Assembly (NCBI RefSeq): GCF_000835495.1
Contig: NW_015622547.1
Span: 2,728,001 to 2,792,000, forward strand
Reading direction: 5' to 3'
Origin: Cladophialophora immunda
Lineage: Eukaryota; Ascomycota; Eurotiomycetes; Chaetothyriales; Herpotrichiellaceae
DNA length: 64,000 bases
Within the stretch, counting starts at the first letter, position 1, and each line of letters starts with the position of its first letter. Shown here one piece after another: positions 42,483-51,882 of this stretch. The notes beneath the pieces were generated by a model. The model had not been told where the DNA came from. It made no database searches and saw only the letters and a list, made by a program, of their open reading frames with translations. The translations under genes were made by a program, and so were the position numbers.

Positions 42483-44645
42483 ATGTCCTCTCCGACCTCC
42501 CAGAAACTTTCCCATCCACCCACTTCCAAGGCCAACGCGGCCTCCCCCAAGGTGACCTCGGAAGATGTCGAACTGGGTCCTGTCCAAAATGGCCCGGCAG
42601 TGCCCAGCATACCTTTGGAAGAGGATATCATGCAATGCGCCCGAATAGGCGCTCTCGAACACATCCAGAAGATGATCGAGTCTGGCAAATACGACGCCAA
42701 ATATAAAGACGATGAGGGAATCACCCCTCTGCACTGGGCTGCTATTAACAACCAATATGCCGTGTGCAAATACCTCGTCGAGCAGGGTGCGGACGTGAAT
42801 GCAAAAGGAGGGGAATCCAATGCCACCGCCATAATGTGGGCCTCGCAGAGGTGTCACTTTTATATCGTCAACCTTTTATTGCAGAACGGCGCAGATCCTC
42901 TTCTGACCGACGGCCAAGGATACAACATCCTCCATCTAGCAACGATTGATGGGAACGCGCTGCTATTAATACTTCTTCTACAACAAAATATCCCCGTCGA
43001 TATCCCCGATCCTCAAGGCCATACTAGTCTGATGTGGGCAGGATACAAAGGTTGGCCAGCCTGCGTGGATCTCCTCCTCAAATGGGGCGCCAACGTCAAT
43101 GCCGCAGACGACAATGGATATACACCCTTACATTGGGCTTTGGTCAAAGGCTCAAAAGCCTGCTTGGACAAGCTCATCGAGTACGGCGCGGACAGATTCG
43201 CAAAGACCAACGAAGGCAAGACGCCAATTACCTGTGCCGAGGAAATGAACACCAAACGAGCATACCATCGCTCATTATCTGACCATGGATACGACATTTC
43301 CGGCAACGTCAAGACTCTCCCCCTTAATCTACACACCGTGGTCAGAGACCGTTCGAAAATGTCCAAATTCTTCTTCTTGTACCCTTTCTTGATCATCATG
43401 GTCGGCCTGTACATTATAAGTCACCTCAGCGTCTTCATTGGAGTTCCGGTATTTTTGGTTGTCTGCCTGGGAATGCAGTATGCTGCGCAACGAATTGCGA
43501 TGATCGGACCGCTAGAATTTCGCGCCATCCACAAAACGCCGTATTTGGCGGGCATTTTTGCCGGGACGCTCTTTTGGGTGGGGGTCAGTTACGTGACTTC
43601 GATACTCCCAATGACATTCTCGACGAATCCCCTCACAACCGTCTGCTTCACTATATTGTACGGCGCTACAGCATACTTTTACTTCCTCTCAATGATTGAA
43701 GACCCTGGGTGGATACCGAAACTATCATCACGAAACCAGCAACGTGCGATGATCGACGAGCTGTTCTCCCTATGGAAATTCGATGAAGACAACTTCTGCG
43801 TACAGTGTATGATTCGAAAACCCCTACGTTCGAAACACTGTCGGCGGTGTAACCGATGCGTTGCAAAACAAGACCACCACTGTCCGTGGATCGACAATTG
43901 CGTGGGGAACAACAACATTCGCCACTTTTACATCTACATCCTCAGCATGGCAATTGGAATCGTTCTCTACGTCCGCCTTGTTCTGTCCTACCTTGATCTC
44001 CTCCCACCGCCTTCCGACGACGCCGTCGCTAAATGCCATGTCCTCTCTGCGTCGTTGTGTACCTTCGTGCTCCGTGACCCCTGGACCGTGGCACTGACAT
44101 TCTGGACCTGTCTCCAGCTTGTCTGGGTGATCATGCTGATTGCGGTCCAAACGATTCAGATCTCGAAGAATCAAACCACCTACGAAAACATGAAGCGCCA
44201 CGATAAAGTGCACGACCACCATCGCCCCTTACTCCCGACCCACAACCACCCCATCACCCAAGGCGCATCTGCGGCCGCTACTTCTCTGAACGACACCGCC
44301 GCCGCGTCCTCCCGCCTTCAGCCAGCTCCCCATCGGCCTGACGGCTGTTTCACACGGTGGACAAAGATCCTCGGCGTGGACGCATTTATGGTGACTGCCA
44401 GCGACGCATCACACGGCCACCTGCAATCTCGCAACTCCAACCCCTTCAGTCGTGGCATTGTGGGCAATTGTCAAGACTTCTGGTGTGATCCGGCTCCCGT
44501 GTTTGGGAGGAGGAAGAACGGAGTGGGCTACCTGGGCGGAGAAGTGGTGGATTACGCACACATGTACGAGGTACCTTTGAAGCTGAGGACTGGCCGAGGC
44601 ATGCGATATGAAAGTGTTGCAGGAGAGGACGTAGACGAGATATGA
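42483..44645 (+). CDS. AKR1: Ankyrin-repeat DHHC palmitoyltransferase AKR1
   Basis: Protein S-acyltransferase of Golgi/endosomal membranes that palmitoylates cytosolic-face cysteines. A single exon of 720 aa. Residues 1-45 are polar. Five to six ankyrin repeats span about 45-270 (EGITPLHWAAINNQYAVCKY, DNGYTPLHWALVKGSKACLD). Transmembrane pairs lie around 295-340 and 355-405. The Cys-rich catalytic domain carries CRRCNRCVAKQDHHCPWIDN, so the active site is DHHC rather than the DHYC of yeast Akr1. Two further TM helices follow, with a TTxE-like motif (NQTTYENMKRH). The tail is Ala/Ser/Pro-rich and ends near EDVDEI. Confidence 0.95.
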   Translation: MSSPTSQKLSHPPTSKANAASPKVTSEDVELGPVQNGPAVPSIPLEEDIMQCARIGALEHIQKMIESGKYDAKYKDDEGITPLHWAAINNQYAVCKYLVEQGADVNAKGGESNATAIMWASQRCHFYIVNLLLQNGADPLLTDGQGYNILHLATIDGNALLLILLLQQNIPVDIPDPQGHTSLMWAGYKGWPACVDLLLKWGANVNAADDNGYTPLHWALVKGSKACLDKLIEYGADRFAKTNEGKTPITCAEEMNTKRAYHRSLSDHGYDISGNVKTLPLNLHTVVRDRSKMSKFFFLYPFLIIMVGLYIISHLSVFIGVPVFLVVCLGMQYAAQRIAMIGPLEFRAIHKTPYLAGIFAGTLFWVGVSYVTSILPMTFSTNPLTTVCFTILYGATAYFYFLSMIEDPGWIPKLSSRNQQRAMIDELFSLWKFDEDNFCVQCMIRKPLRSKHCRRCNRCVAKQDHHCPWIDNCVGNNNIRHFYIYILSMAIGIVLYVRLVLSYLDLLPPPSDDAVAKCHVLSASLCTFVLRDPWTVALTFWTCLQLVWVIMLIAVQTIQISKNQTTYENMKRHDKVHDHHRPLLPTHNHPITQGASAAATSLNDTAAASSRLQPAPHRPDGCFTRWTKILGVDAFMVTASDASHGHLQSRNSNPFSRGIVGNCQDFWCDPAPVFGRRKNGVGYLGGEVVDYAHMYEVPLKLRTGRGMRYESVAGEDVDEI

Positions 44646-45082
44646 TTCCCGATACGGAGGAGAGCAGGATGAGAAAAAGACGTTCCACCGTGCCCTGTGG
44701 CAGGCGAGGCTGACTCCCCTGCCTACAACTTGACGACACAACCTCTGAGACAACCCGGTCTTTTCCAACGTATAAATGTCGAGCTCTGCTCAACAAGCCA
44801 CTTAGATTCTTCTAGTTGTACTTTACGCACAATGCCTCGAGACGGATTTCTTCACGGCTCTTCTTCTTGACTCTATGAAACGAGCTCTTTTTTCAACGAT
44901 TGAACTCGCTTCAATGCTTTTTGAACCCAACTATAGCCACCATCCCAGCGCCAGCCCAATTCGTGATCGCTGATCATGCAATTCAAATGCAGTGTAGTCT
45001 ACTGTGGTAGAATATACATAGCAGAGGATCAACAGGTTCAAGGTCAAGTGAGTACTCAGTACAAAGTACGCAATAACAACCT
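44646..45082. other. Intergenic between convergent AKR1 and P450 genes
   Basis: 437 bp holding two 3' flanks. No RNA gene or convincing frame seen. Confidence 0.5.
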
Positions 45083-47050
45083 TCACACCCTCCTCCTCCT
45101 CGCCGTCCTCCTCGTGACCCGCACAGGCAGGCCGCCCTGCATGGGGAGCGTGAGGGAATTGGCGCTGCGGCGCCGGCCCGAGGACCCGTCCATGTTCAAG
45201 CCGTCGTTGACCTCCTCGAAGTCCCACTCGCGCAGCACGCGCACCAGCACCCACGCGCCCATCAGCTCGGCCATCTTCTTGCCCAGGCAGCTGCGCGGGC
45301 CGCCGTTGAAGACGGGGAACTCGCCCGCCGAGTACCTGGAGCCCGTGAACTTGAGGCCGGGCGGGGGGGCTGTGGGGTCGTTGGCATCCCCGTCCGAGCG
45401 AGGAGGGCTCGCTTTGGAGGTGGAGGGTTCTAACCAGCGCTCGGGGCGGAAGGAGTGGGCGTCTTCGCCGAACGTCGACAAGGAGCGGTTGAGGGCCCAG
45501 ATGCACCACACGACGACTGCCCCTGCGGGCAAGGAGGTGCCGTCGGGCAGGGTGACTGGTTGAGTGGTTTGCTTGATTTCAAAGGGGACGGGCGGGTACA
45601 GGCGAAGGGATTCATAAAAGACGGCCGTGGTGTACGGGAGGGATGTTGGCTGGAGGGCCGATACGTCGATTTCGATATCCTCGCCCTCGCTTTCAACATC
45701 CGCGGCTGCAGCACCGTCTACTGGACTCATATCTGCTGGTAAAGAAGGCGCCATGTCGAATTTCGAATCAATTTCCTCCCTCAACCGCTTCAACACCTCA
45801 GGATGTCTCAGCAATGCGTAGAATGTCCAGGTGAAACTCTGCGCCGTGGTATCTCGACCCGCGGATAGGAAATTGAGCGCTGCATCGGCCACGATTTTCG
45901 GATCTCCCAACGATTCGATGAGTGAATCAATCAAGGTTCCAAATCCCAACCCGGATTCGTCGTCGTTGTCGGGTTGCCTTCGCTGCTGCTCGAGCTTGGT
46001 CTCCTCCTCGTGGGTGTTGGTGATGAGACTCTCAAACGCTTCCCGAGCACGGCGCTTGCGCGCTTCGGACACAATCTGGCGGCCAAAGCGCTTCACCTCG
46101 ATGAGGGCCGCGCGGAAGGAAGAGCCTGTGAAGATCTCGGTGATGCGATAGAGGGGGTTTTGAAAGCGGAGACCGATTTGGGAGGAGGCGTGATCAAAGG
46201 CTTTGCTGAAGGGGGAGGTGGCGTCGATTTCCATCTGAGTTTGGAAGAGCGTCCGTTAGAATCAGCTACCATATCTTGACCGCTGTCACCCACGGCAGGT
46301 AGGCAAGTCTTACATCGTACGCCATGTGTCCAACCACCGTGGTCGTGAGATCGTGGAAGATCTTCTGCAAATCGACCACAGATCGCTCCTGGGCAGCTTG
46401 AGAGAGGACATCCCTGGTGGACTCGTGATAGATCTCCGGTAGAACCTCTTCGATCATGATATCGAGGTTGGTGCCACTAAAGAATTTCAACCCGGCTTTC
46501 CGTTGCGCGCGCCACAGCTCGCCGGATGCGTTGATGATGCCATAGCCTTAGCCACGTCAAGTCAGCTTCAGCTCAAGAGTCAGTTCATGTTCAACTCGGT
46601 GACCTACCAAAAAGATCCCAAGAACGTTCTCTAAAGAAGTCGCCCTTGGTGATGGCCGCCTCGTTTTTGAGTACATACTCCAAGACTTGAGGACTGTTGA
46701 TGACCACACCGGGAGGTAGCGAAGGAACGGAAATCTCGAACGTCTCCTGGCCAAACATCTGCTGGCATTTGACGAACCAGTCGAAGAGGACATGGCGCGG
46801 TTTGAGGAACTGAATGGCATTTCCAAGGAGCGGGAGGGAGTCCGGCGCATGTCTGCGTGGTATTGGTTAGTAGGCGTAGTCGACGCTACAGAGGCAGCTG
46901 TGATGGGATGGAGTGGAATGCTTGCCTCAAGGCATGACCGTGACGATGTATTCTGGGCTTTCGTGCGAAAGCATAGTACAGTGTGATGCCCAGCAAGAGT
47001 GCGATGCAGGTGGTGAGCCAGATCATTGCTGATTTGTCGGGGGTGGGCAT
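45083..47050 (-). CDS. Cytochrome P450, CYP52/CYP86-clan-like
   Basis: Membrane monooxygenase, 584 aa. Four exons: 46926-47050, 46608-46852, 46314-46546, 45083-46234. The first intron (46853-46925) uses a GC donor (AG|GCAAGC) with a perfect CTACTAAC branch; the second ends in AAG; the third is GTAAGA...CAG. The N-terminus has an anchor helix (AMIWLTTCIALLLGITLYYA) and then a Pro-rich hinge (RHAPDSLPLLGN). The oxygen-binding I-helix is LSAGRDTTAQS, the K-helix ExxR is FYESLRLYPPVP, then FRPERW, and the haem loop is FNGGPRSCLGKK. The overall pattern resembles fatty-acid or alkane hydroxylases of the CYP52/CYP86 clan; the subfamily is uncertain. Divergent from the type III PKS gene, so probably co-regulated with it. 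Confidence 0.9.
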
Positions 47051-47753
47051 GGGACTTGCACGGCCGTAAAGCCAGCACTTTTGGGTCAAGCCATTAGGCC
47101 ATTCTTATGGCAAGGGCCGAGGTGGCGAGCCTTGTGAGGCTGTCGATGTGGGCCATGACGCGGATAATATGGCTGAGATGGAGGGACGGTGATGGCGATG
47201 GAGGTTGACGCGGATGTAGCGAGGAGATGCGCAGATGGCGCAGATGGTGCCGCTGAGAGCCACTCGGAAGGGCAGAGTTCCTGGCTCGTCTCTGGCCATG
47301 ACTATTTTCTGCAACAAGGCAACGCCAAACATCAGATCCTGATTAGATCGCCCCAGTCGAATCATGCGGTTATGATATCCTCGCCCCTTGATTCGCGGGT
47401 TCCTTCCAAGGACGAGTCCCGACGCACACGAGCAGTGCGAGGGAATCTGTCCAACTTCTTACATGGCTCGCTTGTGAGCATCTGCCCTCTACCGCTCCTA
47501 CAGTCAAAACCTACACGCCCTCCTCCCTCCAGCACTTGTCGCAGTCTCTCAGTCGACGACAGAGACGCGCTGCCTCTCTCTTTTCAACTGTCGCTCCTTT
47601 GCACGCCCGCAGTCAACCATCTTTAGAGCCTCTGTTTCATGCGTGTTTCATCCATGCAATAATATCTCAACGTCATCACTCACCAAAAACTGTTGGGGCT
47701 CGTATTTCAAGCTTCTCGCGAACCAACCCGTCAAGCCTCCACCACCCACCGTA
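47051..47753. promoter_or_regulatory. Bidirectional promoter of P450 and type III PKS
   Basis: 703 bp between the divergent start codons of the two core cluster genes. The part nearest the PKS is pyrimidine-rich (about 47500-47620), as often seen in fungal 5' UTRs. No regulator site could be assigned. Confidence 0.5.
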
Positions 47754-49087
47754 ATGTCGCCCTCAGCAATACACACCAAGGTCACCCCGCCTTACCAAAA
47801 ACCCAATCTATACATCCATGGCATTGGAGTCGAATACCCTCCTTATGAAATCAAGCCAGACCATCTGGAGACCCTTGCCAGGCGCTTTTATCCCAGTACC
47901 CCAGCGTAAGCCTTCATCCATTGACCCGAGAGGGGGTGAGCCCAATTGACGCCTTCTTCTAGACTCGAAAAGGTGCTGAGGATCAACGAGTATACGGGGA
48001 TCGACTCTCGTTCTGCAATTGGCAACATTGACCATCCAATTGCGAATGCGCCTGAGCCCCCGACCATAGCCGAGTTGTGCGACTTGTTTCTCGACCATGG
48101 TGTGAAGCTGTCAATAGAAGCTTGCCGCAAGGCCATCAAGCAATGGGGAGGAGACCTGTCTGAAATCACCCATGTCGTTGCGACTACCTGCACCAACTCG
48201 GCGAATCCAGGCTATGACCATTATGTCATCAAAGGACTCGGTCTCAACCCCAGCATAGAAAAAGTCCTTCTGCACGGAGTGGGTTGCTCTGGCGGGCTCG
48301 GAGCGTTACGAACAGCGGCGAACATCGCGCTTGGTTCCAGCTTTCGACGGAAGCCTGCACGCATCCTGGTCTTTGCCTGCGAGATATCAAGCACCCTGGT
48401 CAGATCTGAGCTGGACTCGATCCACAAGAACCAGGAGGTCAGAATAGGCGTCACCTTGTTCAGTGACTGTGCGTCGGCCGTGGTGCTCGGTAATGGGTTC
48501 AGCGACCGATATGACGAAGAACCGATCTTGGAGCTCTTGGGTTGGGACCATAAGATTATTGAAGACACCGAAAAGGATCTAGGTTTTGACGTTGACCCTG
48601 TCGGTAAGTAGAGCACGCCCGTTGTGGGAGATTTCAACTGCTGATTCGAGTGCTAGGTTGGAAAGTGGTCTTGACACAGCGAGTTCCCAAGTTAGCTTCA
48701 GCTGCGGTACCTGCCATGTTTGAGGATCTGGTAGGATCAGTACCAGAGCTCGTCGACCTCGGGAAATTCAAGGCATCGGACTATGACTGGGCGCTTCATC
48801 CTGGCGGCTCCACGATTATCACTGGGGTGGAACGGGCGATGAATCTGAAACCCGAACTCCTCCGCGCGAGCTATGAGGTTTACATTACTCACGGCAACAG
48901 TTCCAGCGCCACCATCTTCAGCGTCATGAACCGACTGCTCGAGGGTGAAACGACGGACCACATCGTGGCGTGTGCCTTCGGGCCAGGGATTGCGGTCGAA
49001 ATGATGATGCTCAAAAGGAGTAATCAAGGGTCAGATGCAGGAACTGAAAGCCCAACGGAAACTCTGGTTGCCGAAGACGTTGACTGA
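47754..49087 (+). CDS. Type III polyketide synthase (chalcone synthase-like)
   Basis: Iterative homodimeric ketosynthase that extends an acyl-CoA starter with malonyl-CoA and cyclises it to a resorcinol, resorcylic acid or pyrone. Three exons: 47754-47905, 47963-48603, 48657-49087; introns of 57 and 53 nt. The product is 407 aa. The catalytic triad is visible: Cys159 in VLLHGVGCSGGLGAL, His312 in WALHPGGSTI and Asn345 in THGNSSSAT. SDCASAVVLG and the C-terminal FGPGIAVEMMML loop are conserved. Fungal members of this length (for example Neurospora ORAS) take long fatty acyl-CoA starters, so an alkyl-resorcinol or alkyl-pyrone product is likely (inference). It lies between a divergent P450 and a membrane-protein/methyltransferase pair. 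Confidence 0.95.
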
Positions 49088-49123
49088 AATTGCGGAGTTG
49101 GAGGGATGGCTGTGTCGGCGCCC

Positions 49124-49522
49124 CTAAGGCTGACTTTCCGTGTACAGGGCGCACCAGGCGTCGTGGAGTAGCGCAGCACAGCATATGACATGTACAACCA
49201 GGTAGAGAAATGCCTCAGAGACGATGATTGGTTTTTGCAACCGTGCCTGTGTGGTCAATCTGTTTACAGACCGGATGGAAGGGGCAACATGATAGATCGC
49301 TAGGGCTCCAGCGACTTTGCCAGAAACATCATCCCGTGGCCGGTTGACGAATACCATTGCCACCAGGACAGAGGCCAGTATAAGCGCGGCGTATTGCCGG
49401 ACAACAGCATGTGCATGAGGCGTGTGCATTCCCAGCTGGCGAGAGGGAAAGAGATAGAACGAGAGGCATGCTGGGATTTCGATGACCACGTGGCCGAGGA
49501 ATCCGAGATGTGGCGGGAGCAT
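49124..49522 (-). CDS. Small four-helix membrane protein, unknown
   Basis: 132 aa from an ATG at 49520-49522, single exon. Four hydrophobic segments are visible: GFLGHVVIEIPACLSFYLF, AALILASVLVAMVFV, VAGALAIYHVAPSIRSV and AFLYLVVHVICCAALLHDAW. I do not recognise the family. Its stop is only 36 bp from the type III PKS stop (convergent), and its start faces the methyltransferase gene about 430 bp away. Position and membrane nature suggest a part in the same pathway, as cyclase, transporter or scaffold; this is inference. Confidence 0.6.
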   Translation of the reverse strand: MLPPHLGFLGHVVIEIPACLSFYLFPSRQLGMHTPHAHAVVRQYAALILASVLVAMVFVNRPRDDVSGKVAGALAIYHVAPSIRSVNRLTTQARLQKPIIVSEAFLYLVVHVICCAALLHDAWCALYTESQP

Positions 49523-49948
49523 TCTGACGAGCTAGAAACAAGTCTAGAGATGGTGGATGGAGTCGATGACTAGGTAGGTTCGAATGAAGCCCTGCGAGGC
49601 AACAGGGAGTATTTGACGGTTTAAAAGGAGATAAGTTTACGATTGCTCGTCCCAAGTTTAGCAACGCTCCACTGCCACGGGGTTGGAAGGTTAAAGGCTG
49701 ATCGCTATTCCGCCCAGATGCCGGGCTGGACGCGCATAAGAATGCGAGCAGCAGAGTTGGATGACGTCTGTCGAGGCTGAAACTCGCTAGCTGCACTGAA
49801 AACGCTCCCGCAAATACGATTCAACACCTCGCACCCACAAAAGGTTGAATGCCACCTGAGATGTACAGTCACATTGTATTTATATTCCACCGGCCTGGCA
49901 GTGGTATGGACTGTCAAACCAGACGCTTGAGAGGTGTACCGCATCTCA
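49523..49948. promoter_or_regulatory. Divergent promoter region
   Basis: 426 bp between the start codons of the small membrane protein (minus) and the methyltransferase (plus). No specific element assigned. Confidence 0.4.
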
Positions 49949-50947
49949 ATGACGCCCGCTAGCCAGACTGTCTGGCTTCGTCGGAGGCATTTCTTCGAAG
50001 TCAATGATCAACCATGGTATTCACGGTTCACCCCCTTACGCCGATTGATGGCATGTCCTAAACAACATTGCAGGTTCCCACAAACCCTCCGAGAAAAAGT
50101 GCAAGACTACTTGACCCTTGGTTGGGTCAATAGGCTTCCCCTCATCCAGTCCACCTCCCCGGCGGCGCTCGTCTCTCGTGTGCTATCCACGGTCCTTGGT
50201 CCTCGACTGTCCCAGTATGCCTACGTCGACTTCGCGTCGGGCGCCGGTGGACCGACACCATACATCGAGAATCACTTGAACAGCGAGCTTCGCGCTACAG
50301 GAAAGGAAGAAGTGAAATTTGTCCTCACCGACATCAGCCCGCACGTCAGCGCTTGGGAGGTAGCTGCAAGGAAGAGCAAGAACATCAGCTACATCCCGCA
50401 GAGTGTGGATGCCACGAATGCCCCAACCCAGGAGACCCTGCTCAAGGATGTTCCTGACGCAAAGGGAAAGAAGGTCATGCGCCTGTTCAGTCTGGCCTTC
50501 CACCACTTTGACGATGACCTTGCGGCGAAAGTGCTCACAAACACCATCGAGACGTCGGATGGCTTCTGGTTAGTTTCCCGTGTTTCTGCTCTGGAGTGTG
50601 TTGAATGACCTTTATCCAGCATTTTTGAGCTCCAGTCTCGACATCTCAGCTCCTTCATCCTCGTCAGTCTACTCTGGCCGCTAGCCATGCTCATCACGCC
50701 AATCTATTTCCTCCGCTCGCCGGGACATTTGTTCTTCACCTACCTCGTTCCCATTGTGCCCTTTATATGGGTTTGGGATGGCTACATTTCGTGTCTGAGG
50801 ACCAGAACGCCTGAGGAAGTCGAAGCTCTCCTCCACCGGCATGTGCCGAGTGAGAAGCTGGCAAATTGGAAGTTCAAGAGTGGTCAAGCGTGCCATACCT
50901 GGCCTATTGGCTATCTCAACTGGGTTATTTGCTACAAGGAAGGTTGA
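49949..50947 (+). CDS. Membrane-associated SAM methyltransferase
   Basis: Class I methyltransferase, 296 aa. Three exons: 49949-50016, 50074-50568, 50620-50947; introns of 57 and 51 nt. The first intron is a multiple of three without a stop, so it can be mistaken for coding; removing it restores the typical FEVNDQPWFPQTLREKVQ. SAM motif I is YVDFASGAGGPTPYIE, followed by the acidic motif VLTDISPH. LFSLAFHHFDD is the post-II/III region. The last 100 residues hold two strong hydrophobic helices (LSSFILVSLLWPLAMLITPI and FFTYLVPIVPFIWVW), so the enzyme is probably membrane-bound and acts on a lipophilic substrate. Start from ATG 49949; a GTG at 49934 is in frame. Likely tailors the type III PKS product (inference). 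Confidence 0.82.
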
Positions 50948-51882
50948 AAGACAATGTCACAATGTTCTGCTGGCAAGGAGGTTGGTGAACCTGCACATTA
51001 CTATGTAACTCCATGCTGTCATCGAACCCATGGCAAATGAGAAAATCCAAAGCATGGGAATGAGCAATCGATCCCCGGCAATTACCCTTCCTTGTACTCA
51101 AGATCCTGCAACAAGTCCACCACTCCTGTCAGCTATTCACAGCGCCCTCTCTCATCTCAGGTTGTTATCATGGGTGTTGATTGTGCTATAGCTCCGCGTT
51201 GTTGGGACCATCCACTCCTAGACCGTAGTGGCTTTGGGCTGCCACGCGTCGGTGAATGGTCGATCACCGATCAAAGGTCTGGACCGCCAGTTGCGCGACG
51301 ATCACTGTTGAGGAACGCGGAAACGCACTGAAGAATGAAATCGAACCTGTAATGGATATGCGTGAAACTCCCTTCGGCAAGAATACATACCTAGTAGGCT
51401 GTTGACCTTGGATAGATGAACGAGTACGCTCTGGACGGTGCTGGCTAATGCTCTTGATTGCGATACGATTTTGCTCCGTTGAAGATGGTAGAGGCATCGA
51501 GTGAGCACATGCTCTTGGCCCCCAGCCTTGCGCCAAACTGCACCAAAGCGCCCACCATCAGACCAACCCACAACCATATTTCTGGGCTAGTCGCGCCCTC
51601 CCATCTGGAAAACAACTTGACATTGTGAAACACTACTCTGCTCCAGCTGGACATCAACGGTCACTTACAAAATCGACGTTGTAAAACGCTTTCATCTGCT
51701 CCAGTTACCGCGCGGTTAAAATGACAGTACAACAATCCCCCGGGCGCCATCATGCTACTTGCTCATTCTTTGATAAGAATGCTTGCCTATGGTATTGCGG
51801 GAGGATCAGATCCCCTGACCGAAACTTTGCAAATGCTCTCGGGACATGTTCCCGTGCTCTCTTTAATCACGGTAACCACTAG
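50948..51882. other. Intergenic, no supported gene
   Basis: 935 bp between the methyltransferase and the ankyrin gene. Minus-strand frames of 70-90 codons here show no known motif. Confidence 0.5.
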
